58,634 nucleotides of DNA, from assembly GCA_016844745.1 (NCBI GenBank), contig JAERMQ010000022.1, positions 1-58,634 on the forward strand, read 5' to 3'. Shown piece after piece: positions 16,260 to 25,281 of this stretch (positions are counted from its first letter, which is position 1; every line of letters starts with the position of its first letter). This DNA comes from Ignavibacteria bacterium (GTDB lineage Bacteria > Bacteroidota > Ignavibacteria > Kapaibacteriales > UBA2268). A program made the translations under genes and the position numbers. The notes below the pieces were generated by a model. It was given only the letters and a program-made list of their open reading frames with translations, was not told the origin of the DNA and searched no databases.

Positions 16260-17750
16260 TTAATATCCTTTTCTATGCTTGAAGTTGCCGGATTTCTTTT
16301 TATCGGAACTTCCTGATTTGCCATAAGAATATGACTTTTCTTCCCATTTATTCGAGCTTTTACCCTTTTTGAATTTGGAATCGAATTTTCTCTTGTTATC
16401 CTTAAAACTTTCGAAATAAGGAGTGGCATCGAATTTCAGGCTGTTATCAAATCCTTCGTTCTTCTGGTCGATACTAATTTTTAAAAGAGCAGAGGCAATA
16501 TCAAGAGCAACATAATCTTCACCCATCATTTTTTCAACAAGATGAATATACTTCTTTAAGTGTCCTTCCTGAATTATCTTTTTGATTTTGTTTTTTATTG
16601 TCTTTAGTCTGGTCTCATCCAATTCCTCGAGAGTCGGAATTTGCTGCCTTTTGACTTTAATATCGTTTGTCTTTTCGATTCTTTTTAAATTATATATCTG
16701 TTTGCCGACTACGAAAGTAAATGCAATACCTGTTTTTCCTGCCCTGCCTGTTCTGCCGATTCTATGAATATAATCCTCATCATCTCCGGGTAAATCATAA
16801 TTGAATACAGCCTCAATATCACTAACATCAATGCCCCTGCCGGCGACATCTGTTGCACACAAAATTTCTACCGAACCCGTGCGGAAGCCGTTCATAACCG
16901 CATCACGCTGCTTTTGAGTCATATCGCCATGCAATCCTTCGGCAAAATACCCTCTTGATTTTAAATTTTCAACCAATTCATCCACTTTTATTTTCGTATT
17001 GCAGAAGACCAAAGCCAACTTAACATTATGAAGGTCTAAAAGGCGAGCCAATGCTTCGGATTTGTCTTTTTCCTGAAGTTCGAAATAATACTGCTCAATT
17101 TTTGGAGTATTGATTTTATGCATCGAAACGTCAATCCTCATTGGATTTTTCTGATGCTTCTTCATCAATCTGGTTATATCGCTGGGCATCGTTGCCGAAA
17201 ACATGATAGTTTGTTTTGCAGCCGGAGTGCCTTCCAGAATTTCTTCAATATCATCCCTGAAACCCATATCGAGCATTTCATCGGCTTCGTCCAGCACTAC
17301 GAATTTAATATTGTTCAGTTTAATGGTTCCGCGATTTATATGGTCGATTGTTCGACCGGGGGTTCCGATGATAATCTGTGGATTCTTCTTTAATGCGCGG
17401 AACTGACGGTCGATTTCCTGTCCGCCGTAAACGGGTACTACTGCGATATTGTCCTTGTATTTCATCAGTTTGCGGAATTCTTCGGTTACCTGGATAACCA
17501 ATTCCCGCGTGGGGCACATCACAATAGCTTGAATGTTTGTTAATGATTCATCGAGATTTTCGATAATGGGGATGGCAAAAGCGGCTGTTTTTCCTGTTCC
17601 GGTCTGAGCCTGACCAATAATATCCCTGCCCTCGAAAATATGAGGCAGAGTTTCGGATTGAATATGGGTAGCTTCCTCAAAACCCATATCAGTAATAGCT
17701 TTCAACATTTCCGGTGACAAATTAAGGTCGCCAAATTTCAATCTTTTCAT
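16260..17750 (-). CDS. DEAD-box ATP-dependent RNA helicase
   Basis: A 496-residue helicase. The Q motif region is FGDLNLSPEMLKAI with THIQSETLP. Motif I is AQTGTGKT, Ia is PTREL, Ib is GTPGR, II is DEAD, III is SAT, V is DVAGRGIDV and VI is HRIGRTGRAG. After the two RecA-like domains (to about residue 365) there is a helical extension. A basic tail rich in Lys, Ser and Gly ends NFKHRKGY and probably binds RNA. This matches CshA/DeaD-type helicases in ribosome assembly and RNA decay. The start at 17750 (MKRLKFGDLN) fits the family; an upstream ATG at 17780 adds ten unlikely hydrophobic residues. Confidence 0.93.
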   Translation of the reverse strand: MKRLKFGDLNLSPEMLKAITDMGFEEATHIQSETLPHIFEGRDIIGQAQTGTGKTAAFAIPIIENLDESLTNIQAIVMCPTRELVIQVTEEFRKLMKYKDNIAVVPVYGGQEIDRQFRALKKNPQIIIGTPGRTIDHINRGTIKLNNIKFVVLDEADEMLDMGFRDDIEEILEGTPAAKQTIMFSATMPSDITRLMKKHQKNPMRIDVSMHKINTPKIEQYYFELQEKDKSEALARLLDLHNVKLALVFCNTKIKVDELVENLKSRGYFAEGLHGDMTQKQRDAVMNGFRTGSVEILCATDVAGRGIDVSDIEAVFNYDLPGDDEDYIHRIGRTGRAGKTGIAFTFVVGKQIYNLKRIEKTNDIKVKRQQIPTLEELDETRLKTIKNKIKKIIQEGHLKKYIHLVEKMMGEDYVALDIASALLKISIDQKNEGFDNSLKFDATPYFESFKDNKRKFDSKFKKGKSSNKWEEKSYSYGKSGSSDKKKSGNFKHRKGY

Positions 17751-17988
17751 AGAAATCCTAAATAATAATAAAAATTCCACTTAGTATGACATCATCTTTG
17801 TTTAGAAGCCCTCACTCAACCCTCTCCCAATGCGAGAAGTTGAAGGAATTCTAAATATAATCGTAAGCGGATTTTTCCATTATTACAGGAAATCTGTACC
17901 TAAGACAATATTCTTTCAAGTGGCGCTAATAAAGCGTTTTGGTATAGAACGAAATAGCTGATTAATTATTGTCGGAAGACTTGTGTTT

Positions 17989-18016
17989 CCCTAAAGTCAG
18001 AAGTTCCTTCTGACTG
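17989..18016. repeat. GTCAGAAG-type palindrome truncating a protease gene
   Basis: Perfect arms GTCAGAAG and CTTCTGAC separated by TTC. On the minus strand it encodes the last residues (AVRRNF) and stop codon of the retropepsin-like fragment at 17997-18173. Confidence 0.85.
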
Positions 18017-18173
18017 CATCTGATACCAAGTTGCGTTCAAAACCTATTTTTTCTAAATATTCCTCAGGTACAAACGAATATAAAGCTCCGGTATCAATAC
18101 AAAATTCTGCTTCAAAGAATCTTGAACTGTCGCTTGGGTTAGTTACTTTAACTTTTATTTGGAACATTCCCAT
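17997..18173 (-). pseudogene. Retropepsin-like gene truncated by a palindromic repeat
   Basis: Reading from ATG 18173 gives 58 residues: MGMFQIKVKVTNPSDSS, then the active-site segment EFCIDTGALYSFVPEEYL, then EKIGFERNLVSDAVRRNF and stop. DTGA is the aspartic protease signature. Normal single-domain proteins of this type run to about 120 residues, with a flap and a second hydrophobic-GR motif, both missing here. The last six codons and the TGA come from the GTCAGAAG palindrome, so the repeat has replaced or displaced the 3' half. The 5' half looks undamaged. Confidence 0.7.
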
Positions 18174-18301
18174 TTATTCAAACTCCCATTTCCCTTCACA
18201 AATTTACAAAAATTATTATTTTGAAAACAATGTATATTTTAAAGTGAAAATAATATTCATTTTCTAGTCCGTGAAATCCTTTAATCCCTCAAATCCGTGA
18301 T

Positions 18302-18979
18302 TCAGACATTATTTCCTGATAAATACTCAGCCAACGCACGAATAGCCCTTCCACGATGGCTGATAGAATTTTTTTCTTCTGCTATCATTTCTGCAAAAGT
18401 ACGAGTGAATCCATCGGGAACGAAGATTGGGTCGTATCCAAAGCCGCTGCTGCCGCGCTCTTCAGTTATTATTTTACCTTCGCAAATTCCTTCGAAATAC
18501 ATTTTCTTTTCATCATCGACAAGGCAAATCACAGTTCTGAAGCAAGCCTGGCGGCTTTCAGGAGGGACGTTTTCCATCAATTTTAAGACTTTTTTTCTGT
18601 TAGATGCATCATTTGCTCCGGGAACAGGGGGCGGGGGACAGGGGTCAGGGGACGGATTACCTATCCCCAGTCCCCAGTCCCCAGTACCCAGTTCTATTCC
18701 TGCGAACCGGGCCGAATGAACTCCCGGCTTACCATCGAGGGCATCAATTTCCAAGCCGGTATCATCTGCGATGGATGTGATTTTTGACGGTTCAAAAAAT
18801 GCCCGTGCTTTCAAAAGTGCATTTTCTTCTAATGTTGCGCCGTTTTCTTCTATTTCAAGCGGTGATTCAAGTATTTCAGCAGGAGTAAGTAATTCAATTG
18901 CATCCAAATTAAATTCATGGAAAATCTGCCTGATTTCGCGAATCTTATGCTGATTATTGGTTCCAATTAAAATTTTCAT
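18302..18979 (-). CDS. rdgB: Non-canonical purine NTP pyrophosphatase RdgB/HAM1 with repeat-encoded insertion
   Basis: A 225-residue protein that hydrolyses (d)ITP and XTP to the monophosphates. Family motifs are all present: GTNNQHKIREI near the start, DDTGLEIDALDGKPGVHSARFAG at 72-94 (two blocks), GFGYDPIFVP, and SHRGRAIRAL at the end. Between FAG and DASNRKKVL, where the family normally has a short link, there are about 26 extra residues (97-122), rich in Gly and Pro (GTGDWGLGIGNPSPDPCPPP). They are encoded by tandem CCCCAGT repeats at about 18612-18692. The frame is kept. The stop codon lies at the edge of a GTCTGAATCA repeat. Confidence 0.9.
   Translation of the reverse strand: MKILIGTNNQHKIREIRQIFHEFNLDAIELLTPAEILESPLEIEENGATLEENALLKARAFFEPSKITSIADDTGLEIDALDGKPGVHSARFAGIELGTGDWGLGIGNPSPDPCPPPPVPGANDASNRKKVLKLMENVPPESRQACFRTVICLVDDEKKMYFEGICEGKIITEERGSSGFGYDPIFVPDGFTRTFAEMIAEEKNSISHRGRAIRALAEYLSGNNV
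18612..18692. repeat. CCCCAGT-rich repeat inside rdgB
   Basis: A GC-rich segment with tandem TCCCCAG heptamers on the + strand and GGGGACAGGGG-like units, sharply different in composition from the surrounding gene. It encodes the Gly/Pro insertion in RdgB and looks like an intergenic repeat that landed in frame in a surface loop. Confidence 0.75.
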
Positions 18980-19055
18980 TTAAAAAATTACCTGAAATTC
19001 AATTTATTCATTATTGTATTATAAACTTTTAAAGCAGCAGAATAAGTCTACTAAT

Positions 19056-19418
19056 TCAATTCCCATAGATAACTATTCCTTTTCTATATATCTGATTTTG
19101 AATTGTAGCAGTAATATTGGTAAATGGTTCAAATTCGGATTTAGTTCGAACAATAAGGTCCAAAGGAATATTAACATCAATAGTTCTTATTGCTCTGTAA
19201 GCTCTGGTAGCTCTTTTTGTCTTTGATTCGTTGGAATGTTCGATTAAAACTAATATATCCAAATCGCTATCCTTATTAGGAGTACCATAAGCATAAGACC
19301 CAAAAAGAAATATTTTAATTGGATTGAACTCTTCTACTAATACTTTTTTTATTGAATTAAGTATTTCATCTATCAAATAGCCCATATAATTTTTCCAAAA
19401 ATATTTCTTATTCATCAA
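19056..19418 (-). CDS. Orphan MNT-type nucleotidyltransferase
   Basis: A 120-residue protein with a complete minimal nucleotidyltransferase site: FLFGSYAYGT at 37-46 and DSDLDILVLIE at 50-60 (Asp52 and Asp54). The C-terminal strand LDLIVRTKSEFE fits the third acidic position, and the tail YRKGIVIYGN is typical. Such proteins usually sit beside a HEPN gene, but none is adjacent. The flanks hold rdgB on one side and a hairpin plus MITE on the other. It may be an orphan antitoxin or have its own substrate. The start could also be the ATG at 19385 (MGYLIDEIL). Confidence 0.8.
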   Translation of the reverse strand: MMNKKYFWKNYMGYLIDEILNSIKKVLVEEFNPIKIFLFGSYAYGTPNKDSDLDILVLIEHSNESKTKRATRAYRAIRTIDVNIPLDLIVRTKSEFEPFTNITATIQNQIYRKGIVIYGN

Positions 19419-19811
19419 CTCAAAATTATTAATTTTATATACGATTTATTTAATCAAATATTTTGAATCTATATTTAACTTGTGTCATATCAAAGATTAT
19501 TAACAATCAAGGATGATTGTACTACTTTTAATATCAATAAATTAGTAGTTCAATCATCCTTGATTGAATTAAGGAAGGTTCTAAAAATTGTCATTCTGAG
19601 CGAAGCGAAGAATCCAGTTTTCTTTAAAATCAACAAGATAGATTCTTCGCTTCGCTAAGAATGACAGCCTAAATTGAATTTTTAGAACCCACCTTAACAA
19701 AGTAGGGTTGAAAAGAAACAACTACGGTTCAATAATAAAACCGGAATAAATCAAAATAAAATTCCTTAATTTAGTAGGTTTTAGCAAGTAAATTAATGAA
19801 AAATGCGCATT
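19419..19811. other. Intergenic region with a long hairpin and a MITE copy
   Basis: No gene is seen. Bases 19504-19566 form a hairpin with arms CAATCAAGGATGATTGTACT and a near-exact complement. Bases 19571-19697 are MITE copy 2. The remaining 110 bases before uvrA should contain its promoter. Confidence 0.6.
19571..19697. repeat. MITE-like nested palindrome, copy 2
   Basis: Nearly identical to 811-965, with the same GGTTCTAAAAATT ends, the same TCATTCTGAGCGAAGCGAAG inner arm and the same internal CAACAAGATA segment. It lacks the tandem duplication of the inner arm. High identity between copies about 19 kb apart suggests recent spread. Confidence 0.85.
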
Positions 19812-22712
19812 ATGGCGAAGAAGAATAACAATATAAATAATACATCTCAACCGATGCCGGGACTAACCTCAATCAGGGTTTTCGGCGCTCGCGAACATAA
19901 TTTGAAGAATATAAATATAAATATTCCACGGGATAAATTTGTTGTAATTACAGGATTATCGGGTTCGGGGAAATCATCGCTTGCCTTCGATACTATCTAT
20001 GCCGAAGGGCAGCGCCGCTACGTGGAATGTCTTTCGCCTTATGCACGACAATTCTTAGGAATGATGAAGAAGCCGGATGTTGACCGCATTGAGGGCTTGT
20101 CACCATCTATTTCAATCGAACAAAAGACACTTAGCCACAATCCCCGCTCGACGGTCGGTACTGTTACGGAAATTTATGATTATATCAGACTTCTTTTTGC
20201 TAAAATAGGCACGCAGCATTGCACTGATTGCGGCATTCCGGTTGAGCAAAAGACTCTTGACAGGATTTGCGAAGAAATAATGACTGACTTTTCAGGCAGG
20301 AAAATATATATTTTAGCTCCACTCGTCCGCGGCAGGAAGGGTCATTACAAGGAACTTTTCGAGCAATTGATTAAACTTGGTTTCTCGCGTGTTCGTGTCG
20401 ATGGTGAAATATTGCGCCTGCATGAAGGAATAAATATAGCAAGGTACAAAGCGCATAATATAGAATTGGTTGTTGACCGCTGCGAAGTGAATTTGCATCA
20501 ATCCCAACGCATATCGGAATCAGTAGAGCTTGCAATGGTAAAAGGCGAAGGTACTTTGATGATTGTTCCCGAAATGGGCGAAGAAGGCTCAGAAAGACTC
20601 TTTAGTTCATCATATTCTTGCCCTTCATGCGGAAAGTCGTTTGAACCTTTAGCGCCGAATATGTTTTCTTTCAACTCACCTTACGGAGCCTGCCCACATT
20701 GCGAAGGGATGGGCGAAATAAAGGATTTCGATATGGGCAAGGTAATACCGGATATGACGAAATCAGTTGAGGAAGGTGGCATTGCCTCGATTGGAGCCAA
20801 GCAGGACGATTGGCTTTGGCTGCAAATACTCTCACTTGCCGAGCAGTTCAAAATTGATTTGTCGCTCCCAATCAAGGATTTGAAAGTGCATGAGTTAGAA
20901 CTTCTCATGTACGGAACTGAAGAAAAAACAATTAATATGTTTTATGAATTTGCCGGAGGTTCGAAAATAAAGTACAAACAGAAATTTATCGGCATACTGC
21001 CGACCTTGCGCCATAAATTCGAAACATCATACAGCCTGCGAACAGGAAAATATTTGCAGGAATATTTCAACTCGCTGGATTGCCCCTATTGCGGAGGAAG
21101 TCGTCTCAAGCGGGATTCCATTTCAGTCAGGATACAGGATAAAAATATAAATGACATCGTTTCGCTCGATATTTTGAAAACCTTTGAATATTTTATCTAC
21201 CTTAAATCTGCCTTGACTGAACGCCAGCTATCAATTGCCAAACAGATACTACACGAAATTTCTTCCCGGTTCGAATTCCTTATCGATGTCGGATTATCTT
21301 ACCTAACTCTGAAGCGTCAGGCGAGAACTCTCTCCGGCGGTGAACATCAGCGAATACGGCTTGCATCACAGATTGGCTCAAAATTGGTAGGAATAACATA
21401 TATTCTTGACGAGCCGAGTATAGGTCTGCATCAGCGGGATAATGACAAATTAATCTCATCCCTGAAGAAATTATGCGAAATGGGAAACTCCATTATCGTC
21501 GTCGAACATGATAAGGCAATGATTACACAGGCTGAATATATTATCGATATGGGACCAGGCGCCGGCAAACATGGCGGACATGTTATTTTAGCCGCTACCA
21601 ATGCCGAGCTAATGAGCATCAAACCGAAAGAATTAGAGAAATCCCTCACTGCTCAATATATCTTATCGAAAAAGGAAATCGAAGTGCCGGCGAACAGACG
21701 CAACGGCAACGGTAAAGAGGTTGTCCTGAAAGGAGCGAACGGGAATAACCTGAAATCCGTCGATTTGAAAATTCCGCTTGGCAAATCAGTCTGTATTACC
21801 GGAATGAGCGGCTCCGGGAAATCCTCGCTGATTAATGATACTCTCTATCCTATACTTGCCAGGCATTTTTATTCGTCGTCGGTAATGCCGCTTAAATACT
21901 CATCGGTCGAAGGATTGGAATATATAGATAAGGTGATTGAAATTGACCAGTCTCCAATCGGACGCACTCCACGCTCAAATCCGGCAACTTATACCGGCTT
22001 ATTCACTTTGATTCGCGACTTCTTTGCGCTGATGCCGGAATCGAAAATACGGGGTTATAAAGCCGGCAGGTTTTCCTTCAATGTGAAGGGTGGCAGATGC
22101 GATGAATGTGAGGGTGCGGGAATTAAAAAAATCGAAATGAATTTCCTGCCCGAGGTTTACGTCGAATGTGATTCGTGCAACGGCAAACGGTATAATCGCG
22201 AAACTTTAGGCGTGAAATTCAAAGGTAAATCCATTGCCGATGTATTGGATATGACGGTTGGCGAAGCTATTGAGTTCTTCAGCGAGATACCGAAAATCAA
22301 GGCTAAGCTAAGCACACTCTGCGATGTCGGTATGTCGTACATTCATCTTGGGCAGCAAGCGCCGACACTATCAGGTGGGGAAGCACAGCGGGTGAAACTT
22401 GCGGCGGAATTATCGAAAACCAGCACCGGCAAAACCCTGTATCTTTTAGACGAGCCGACAACGGGCTTGCATTTCGAAGATATACGCATTCTGCTCAATT
22501 TGTTGGATAAATTGGTTGATAAAGGCAATACGGTAGTAATAATCGAGCATAATTTAGATGTAGTAAAATGTTGCGATTGGGTAATAGATTTGGGACCCGA
22601 AGGCGGCGATGCCGGCGGGCGCATTATAGCCGAAGGTACGCCTGAGCTTGTTGCCAATACTCCCGGCAGCTATACGGGTGAATATTTGAAGAAGGAATTG
22701 AAGATGGGGTGA
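19812..22712 (+). CDS. uvrA: Excinuclease ABC subunit A
   Basis: A 966-residue UvrA, the damage-sensing ATPase of nucleotide excision repair. Two ABC ATPase halves are visible, with Walker [15 protein letters not shown] near residue 47 and [14 protein letters not shown] near 660, and ABC signatures [12 protein letters not shown] and [12 protein letters not shown]. Zinc-binding cysteines occur in [31 protein letters not shown], and CDECEGAG with [10 protein letters not shown]. Length is normal. The start is taken at ATG 19812 (MAKKNN); another ATG lies three codons upstream. The gene is free of repeats, unlike many neighbours. REP palindromes follow its stop by 10 bases. Confidence 0.97.
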   Translation: MAKKNNNINNTSQPMPGLTSIRVFGAREHNLKNININIPRDKFVVITGLSGSGKSSLAFDTIYAEGQRRYVECLSPYARQFLGMMKKPDVDRIEGLSPSISIEQKTLSHNPRSTVGTVTEIYDYIRLLFAKIGTQHCTDCGIPVEQKTLDRICEEIMTDFSGRKIYILAPLVRGRKGHYKELFEQLIKLGFSRVRVDGEILRLHEGINIARYKAHNIELVVDRCEVNLHQSQRISESVELAMVKGEGTLMIVPEMGEEGSERLFSSSYSCPSCGKSFEPLAPNMFSFNSPYGACPHCEGMGEIKDFDMGKVIPDMTKSVEEGGIASIGAKQDDWLWLQILSLAEQFKIDLSLPIKDLKVHELELLMYGTEEKTINMFYEFAGGSKIKYKQKFIGILPTLRHKFETSYSLRTGKYLQEYFNSLDCPYCGGSRLKRDSISVRIQDKNINDIVSLDILKTFEYFIYLKSALTERQLSIAKQILHEISSRFEFLIDVGLSYLTLKRQARTLSGGEHQRIRLASQIGSKLVGITYILDEPSIGLHQRDNDKLISSLKKLCEMGNSIIVVEHDKAMITQAEYIIDMGPGAGKHGGHVILAATNAELMSIKPKELEKSLTAQYILSKKEIEVPANRRNGNGKEVVLKGANGNNLKSVDLKIPLGKSVCITGMSGSGKSSLINDTLYPILARHFYSSSVMPLKYSSVEGLEYIDKVIEIDQSPIGRTPRSNPATYTGLFTLIRDFFALMPESKIRGYKAGRFSFNVKGGRCDECEGAGIKKIEMNFLPEVYVECDSCNGKRYNRETLGVKFKGKSIADVLDMTVGEAIEFFSEIPKIKAKLSTLCDVGMSYIHLGQQAPTLSGGEAQRVKLAAELSKTSTGKTLYLLDEPTTGLHFEDIRILLNLLDKLVDKGNTVVIIEHNLDVVKCCDWVIDLGPEGGDAGGRIIAEGTPELVANTPGSYTGEYLKKELKMG

Positions 22713-22721
22713 GTAATTATA

Positions 22722-22797
22722 AACTTTCGGAAAGTAGGGAAACTTTCCGAAAGTATTTTGTTTCACTTTCCGAAAGTTTCCTTACTTTCGGAAAGTT
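22722..22797. repeat. REP palindromes, left flank of the RAYT transposase
   Basis: Two units of the form CTTTCGGAAAG-T-AGGGAAA-CTTTCCGAAAG in inverted order, between uvrA and the 3' end of the transposase gene. Together with 23472-23611 these bracket the transposase, the layout expected of a REP-associated tyrosine transposase and its substrate. Confidence 0.85.
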
Positions 22798-22805
22798 TTT
22801 GAAAT

Positions 22806-23411
22806 TTAAAGATACTCAATCTCTTCAATCTTATCCATGCCTAATCTTTGCTTATGATATTCTATGAAATCAGATTTATTGCCAAACCAATTTATTACTT
22901 CATCCTTTTCTAATTTTGTATTAGAGTCTTTGGTAAAACTCTGATATGATGAATATTGCCACTCAGTAATATTTTTTGTTATGCTGTGATGAATTGGGTT
23001 AATATGAATGTAATAAAGAAGTTGAGCGAAATACGAATCAGTTTCAATTAACTTTCTTTTGAAATTGCTAATGAACAAATTACCCATTCTATTATATTTT
23101 TTATTGAAAGCTTGTGTATAAGAGCTAAATAAATTTGAAAATTGCTTACTGATATATAAATGATAGTTTTCATAATCATTTATATGTTCAATTTGCATTA
23201 AAGTATCAACGCTCCTTATTTTTAAAAGAATATGCAAATGATTAGGAAGCAGGCAATAAGCAAACGTTTTAGCAATAGGATGAATATAATAGCTGTATTT
23301 ATTTAAGAAAAAAAGATAGTTTTCATTTGAAAGGAAAAGGCTCTCTTTACCAACCGCATGATTATAAATATGGTAATAAGAATCCGTGTATAATAAAATT
23401 TTTGGTTTCAT
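22806..23411 (-). CDS. REP-associated tyrosine transposase (RAYT, Y1/IS200-like)
   Basis: A 201-residue HUH-superfamily protein. DSYYHIYNHAVGKESLF at the start, the metal-binding LPNHLHILLKI (HxH) near residue 63, and LLYYIHINPIHH near 140 with the candidate catalytic Tyr are RAYT hallmarks. It nicks and joins single-stranded DNA at REP hairpins. The ATG at 23411 is the natural start; the open frame extends upstream to 23537 through REP sequence (NFPKVGKLSES), which I treat as non-native. It is flanked by CTTTCCGAAAG palindromes on both sides, and further units lie at 12121 and 14348. A single-copy, domesticated enzyme is likely. Confidence 0.88.
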   Translation of the reverse strand: MKPKILLYTDSYYHIYNHAVGKESLFLSNENYLFFLNKYSYYIHPIAKTFAYCLLPNHLHILLKIRSVDTLMQIEHINDYENYHLYISKQFSNLFSSYTQAFNKKYNRMGNLFISNFKRKLIETDSYFAQLLYYIHINPIHHSITKNITEWQYSSYQSFTKDSNTKLEKDEVINWFGNKSDFIEYHKQRLGMDKIEEIEYL

Positions 23412-23471
23412 AGCTTTAAAAATAAGAAAATTTTCTGAAAATAACAAAACTTTTTGAAAGTTATCTGATTT

Positions 23472-23611
23472 CACTTTCCGAAAGTACAATGAATCACTTT
23501 CCGAAAGTTTCCCTACTTTCGGAAAGTTTTGTGCCATTCAACTTTCTGAAAGTAGGGAAACTTTCCGAAAGTAGATTCAACTTTCCGAAAGTTTCCCTAC
23601 TTTCGGAAAGT
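23472..23611. repeat. REP palindromes, right flank of the RAYT transposase
   Basis: Five to six half-units of CTTTCCGAAAG/CTTTCGGAAAG separated by TTTCCCTA or ACAATGAATCA spacers. The array ends eight bases before the stop codon of the next T9SS gene, so it may also end that transcript. Confidence 0.85.
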
Positions 23612-23618
23612 TGAACAT

Positions 23619-24860
23619 CTACCTCACCACCACAAACTTCACCGTCCTTGCAAAAGCATTTGTTCTCAGCGTACAAAAATACACGCCCGTTGACAAATTA
23701 CCTGTATCGAACGTAATACTGCTATTGCCTTGCTCATAATAAACATTATCAATAATTCCGGCAACTTCTATGCCTAATAAATTTGTTATGTTTAGATTTA
23801 CCAAAGATTGATTCTCAAGGTTAAATTGTATTTCAATTTGCTTGCTTGCCGGATTAGGTGTGATATTCAAAAGTTCGGTATTGTTGGTATTAGTAATGCT
23901 TTCATCAACGCCAGTTAAATTGCTGCATCTGAAAACTCCTGTACCCCAAATCACTAAAAAAGCTGTATTTATATCCATAAAACATAAATCTGTAGCATAA
24001 AAAGGATAATTAACATTTAAACCGTTGTTAATTAATGTCCAACTATCACCATTATCATTGGAAATCAACACTCCCTTATCAACTGAAGCAATATAAATTT
24101 TATCATTGGCATCAATTCTGATAAAATACATGTTTGTATTATTTAGACTTGCAAGTTTAAAAAAAGTTATTCCTGTATCAATTGAGCGGTAAGTTGCATC
24201 TCCACCCATATATCCGTTCAAATTGATAAATAAATCACCTTTATTATTAAACGCGGAATTCGTGCTTTCTTGTTCAATAACAAAATAAGGTAGTTGCTTA
24301 AATGTATTGCCCGTATCGTTGGAAAAATATGAACCCCCATAATGGTCTGTTCCTATAAAAATGAATTTATTTCGAAAAGTAGATATAGAAACGATACCTC
24401 TAAAACCAAAATCTTTTTCCAAACAAGTGGTTCCTTCATCATCGGAAAAAAATAATTTATCGTAACCGATATAAATCCTACCATTATCTGAAATCCCCAA
24501 ACAACCGAACCTATAAGTTGGAAAATTATTATTCAAAACATGCCATGATTCACCATCGTCTGAAGATCTAATTATACCCGAGTCGTAAATAGCAATAATA
24601 TTATCCTTTTTTGTACAAATAATTGAATAATAATAAATATTTTTAAAATCCAATACGGGCAACTGAATCCAGTCATTGCCTGAATTCGTAGTTCTAAATA
24701 TACCATCTCCACCTGCTGCGTAAACAAACCCTTTATGATTTATTGCAAGTTGATTTACTTTAGTAAACGTCCCACTTGTTTTCTCCCAAACAGGTTGGCT
24801 GTATGATTCTGAAAAATTTAAAAGAGTGATGAAGATTATTAGAAGAAAATAAAATTTCAT
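23619..24860 (-). CDS. Secreted BNR/YCF48-type propeller protein with T9SS sorting domain
   Basis: A 413-residue protein. The signal peptide is MKFYFLLIIFITLLNF. Residues 25-310 hold repeats of the pattern NSGNDWIQLP, DDGESWHVL, NDNGDSWTLI, typical of BNR/sialidase-like or photosynthesis-stability-factor propellers. The last 75 residues (LNITPNPASKQIEIQF to ARTVKFVVVR) are a type A T9SS sorting domain, closely matching the domain of 10841-12109 (shared YYEQG and GVYFCTLRTNA). The start at 24860 follows TTGGAGGTACAA, one of the few strong ribosome-binding sites here; an ATG at 24887 is less likely. Probably cell-surface; ligand unknown. Confidence 0.87.
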   Translation of the reverse strand: MKFYFLLIIFITLLNFSESYSQPVWEKTSGTFTKVNQLAINHKGFVYAAGGDGIFRTTNSGNDWIQLPVLDFKNIYYYSIICTKKDNIIAIYDSGIIRSSDDGESWHVLNNNFPTYRFGCLGISDNGRIYIGYDKLFFSDDEGTTCLEKDFGFRGIVSISTFRNKFIFIGTDHYGGSYFSNDTGNTFKQLPYFVIEQESTNSAFNNKGDLFINLNGYMGGDATYRSIDTGITFFKLASLNNTNMYFIRIDANDKIYIASVDKGVLISNDNGDSWTLINNGLNVNYPFYATDLCFMDINTAFLVIWGTGVFRCSNLTGVDESITNTNNTELLNITPNPASKQIEIQFNLENQSLVNLNITNLLGIEVAGIIDNVYYEQGNSSITFDTGNLSTGVYFCTLRTNAFARTVKFVVVR

Positions 24861-24919
24861 TTGTACCTCCAATAATATTAATGTCAATTTTAGAGTGAAC
24901 CTTCCTAAGGTTTTAAACA

Positions 24920-25013
24920 GTTGTCTGAACCATTGATTTATACAATTAAAGGATTACTAAGATTATTAAAAATCAGTGCAATCTTGTAAACATTATAATC
25001 AATGATTCAGACT
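24920..25013. repeat. GTCTGAATCA-type inverted repeat
   Basis: Ends TTGTCTGAACCATTGATTT and AATCAATGATTCAGACTA are inverted, with an AT-rich centre. It belongs to the same class as 51175-51279, 51321-51425 and the partial copy at 18263-18306. It lies between the T9SS gene and the 3' end of the HEPN partner gene. Confidence 0.75.
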
Positions 25014-25017
25014 ATTA

Positions 25018-25281
25018 TCATGCAAATACTCTATTAGGATTTTCCGGCATTATAGAAATTGCATAACCATAGCCGAGTAAAATATCAGTTTCCAATGATG
25101 CGGAATAACTTCGCATTTCAATTTCCTTATCTTCATCCATATCGGCAACAACATTAATCCATATTTGTTCCGGGTCATCAGGCGAAAATTGCAAATCTTT
25201 AAAAACAATCTCAGGATATCTTAATTTCACTTTTTCAAGTAACTCATCCATTAATTGTTGTTGTTTATGATTAATACGCAT
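25018..25281 (-). CDS. Small acidic partner of a HEPN protein, unknown family (module copy 2)
   Basis: An 87-residue acidic protein, the same length as the protein at 8585-8848, with 49 identical positions by eye. Shared blocks include KQQ, KVK..YPEI.F, PDD.E, EIEM, ASLE and PENPN. It starts directly after the stop of the HEPN gene, so they are cotranscribed. No enzymatic signature is visible. The pattern of conserved acidic residues with a C-terminal GYGYAISIMPENPN hints at a compact alpha/beta fold that binds HEPN. An antitoxin role is inferred from position and co-duplication. Confidence 0.7.
   Translation of the reverse strand: MRINHKQQQLMDELLEKVKLRYPEIVFKDLQFSPDDPEQIWINVVADMDEDKEIEMRSYSASLETDILLGYGYAISIMPENPNRVFA

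Noticed and set aside
18031..18267. A 78-codon plus-strand frame
   Set aside because: It is antisense to the truncated retropepsin gene, whose DTGA motif makes the minus strand the real one.
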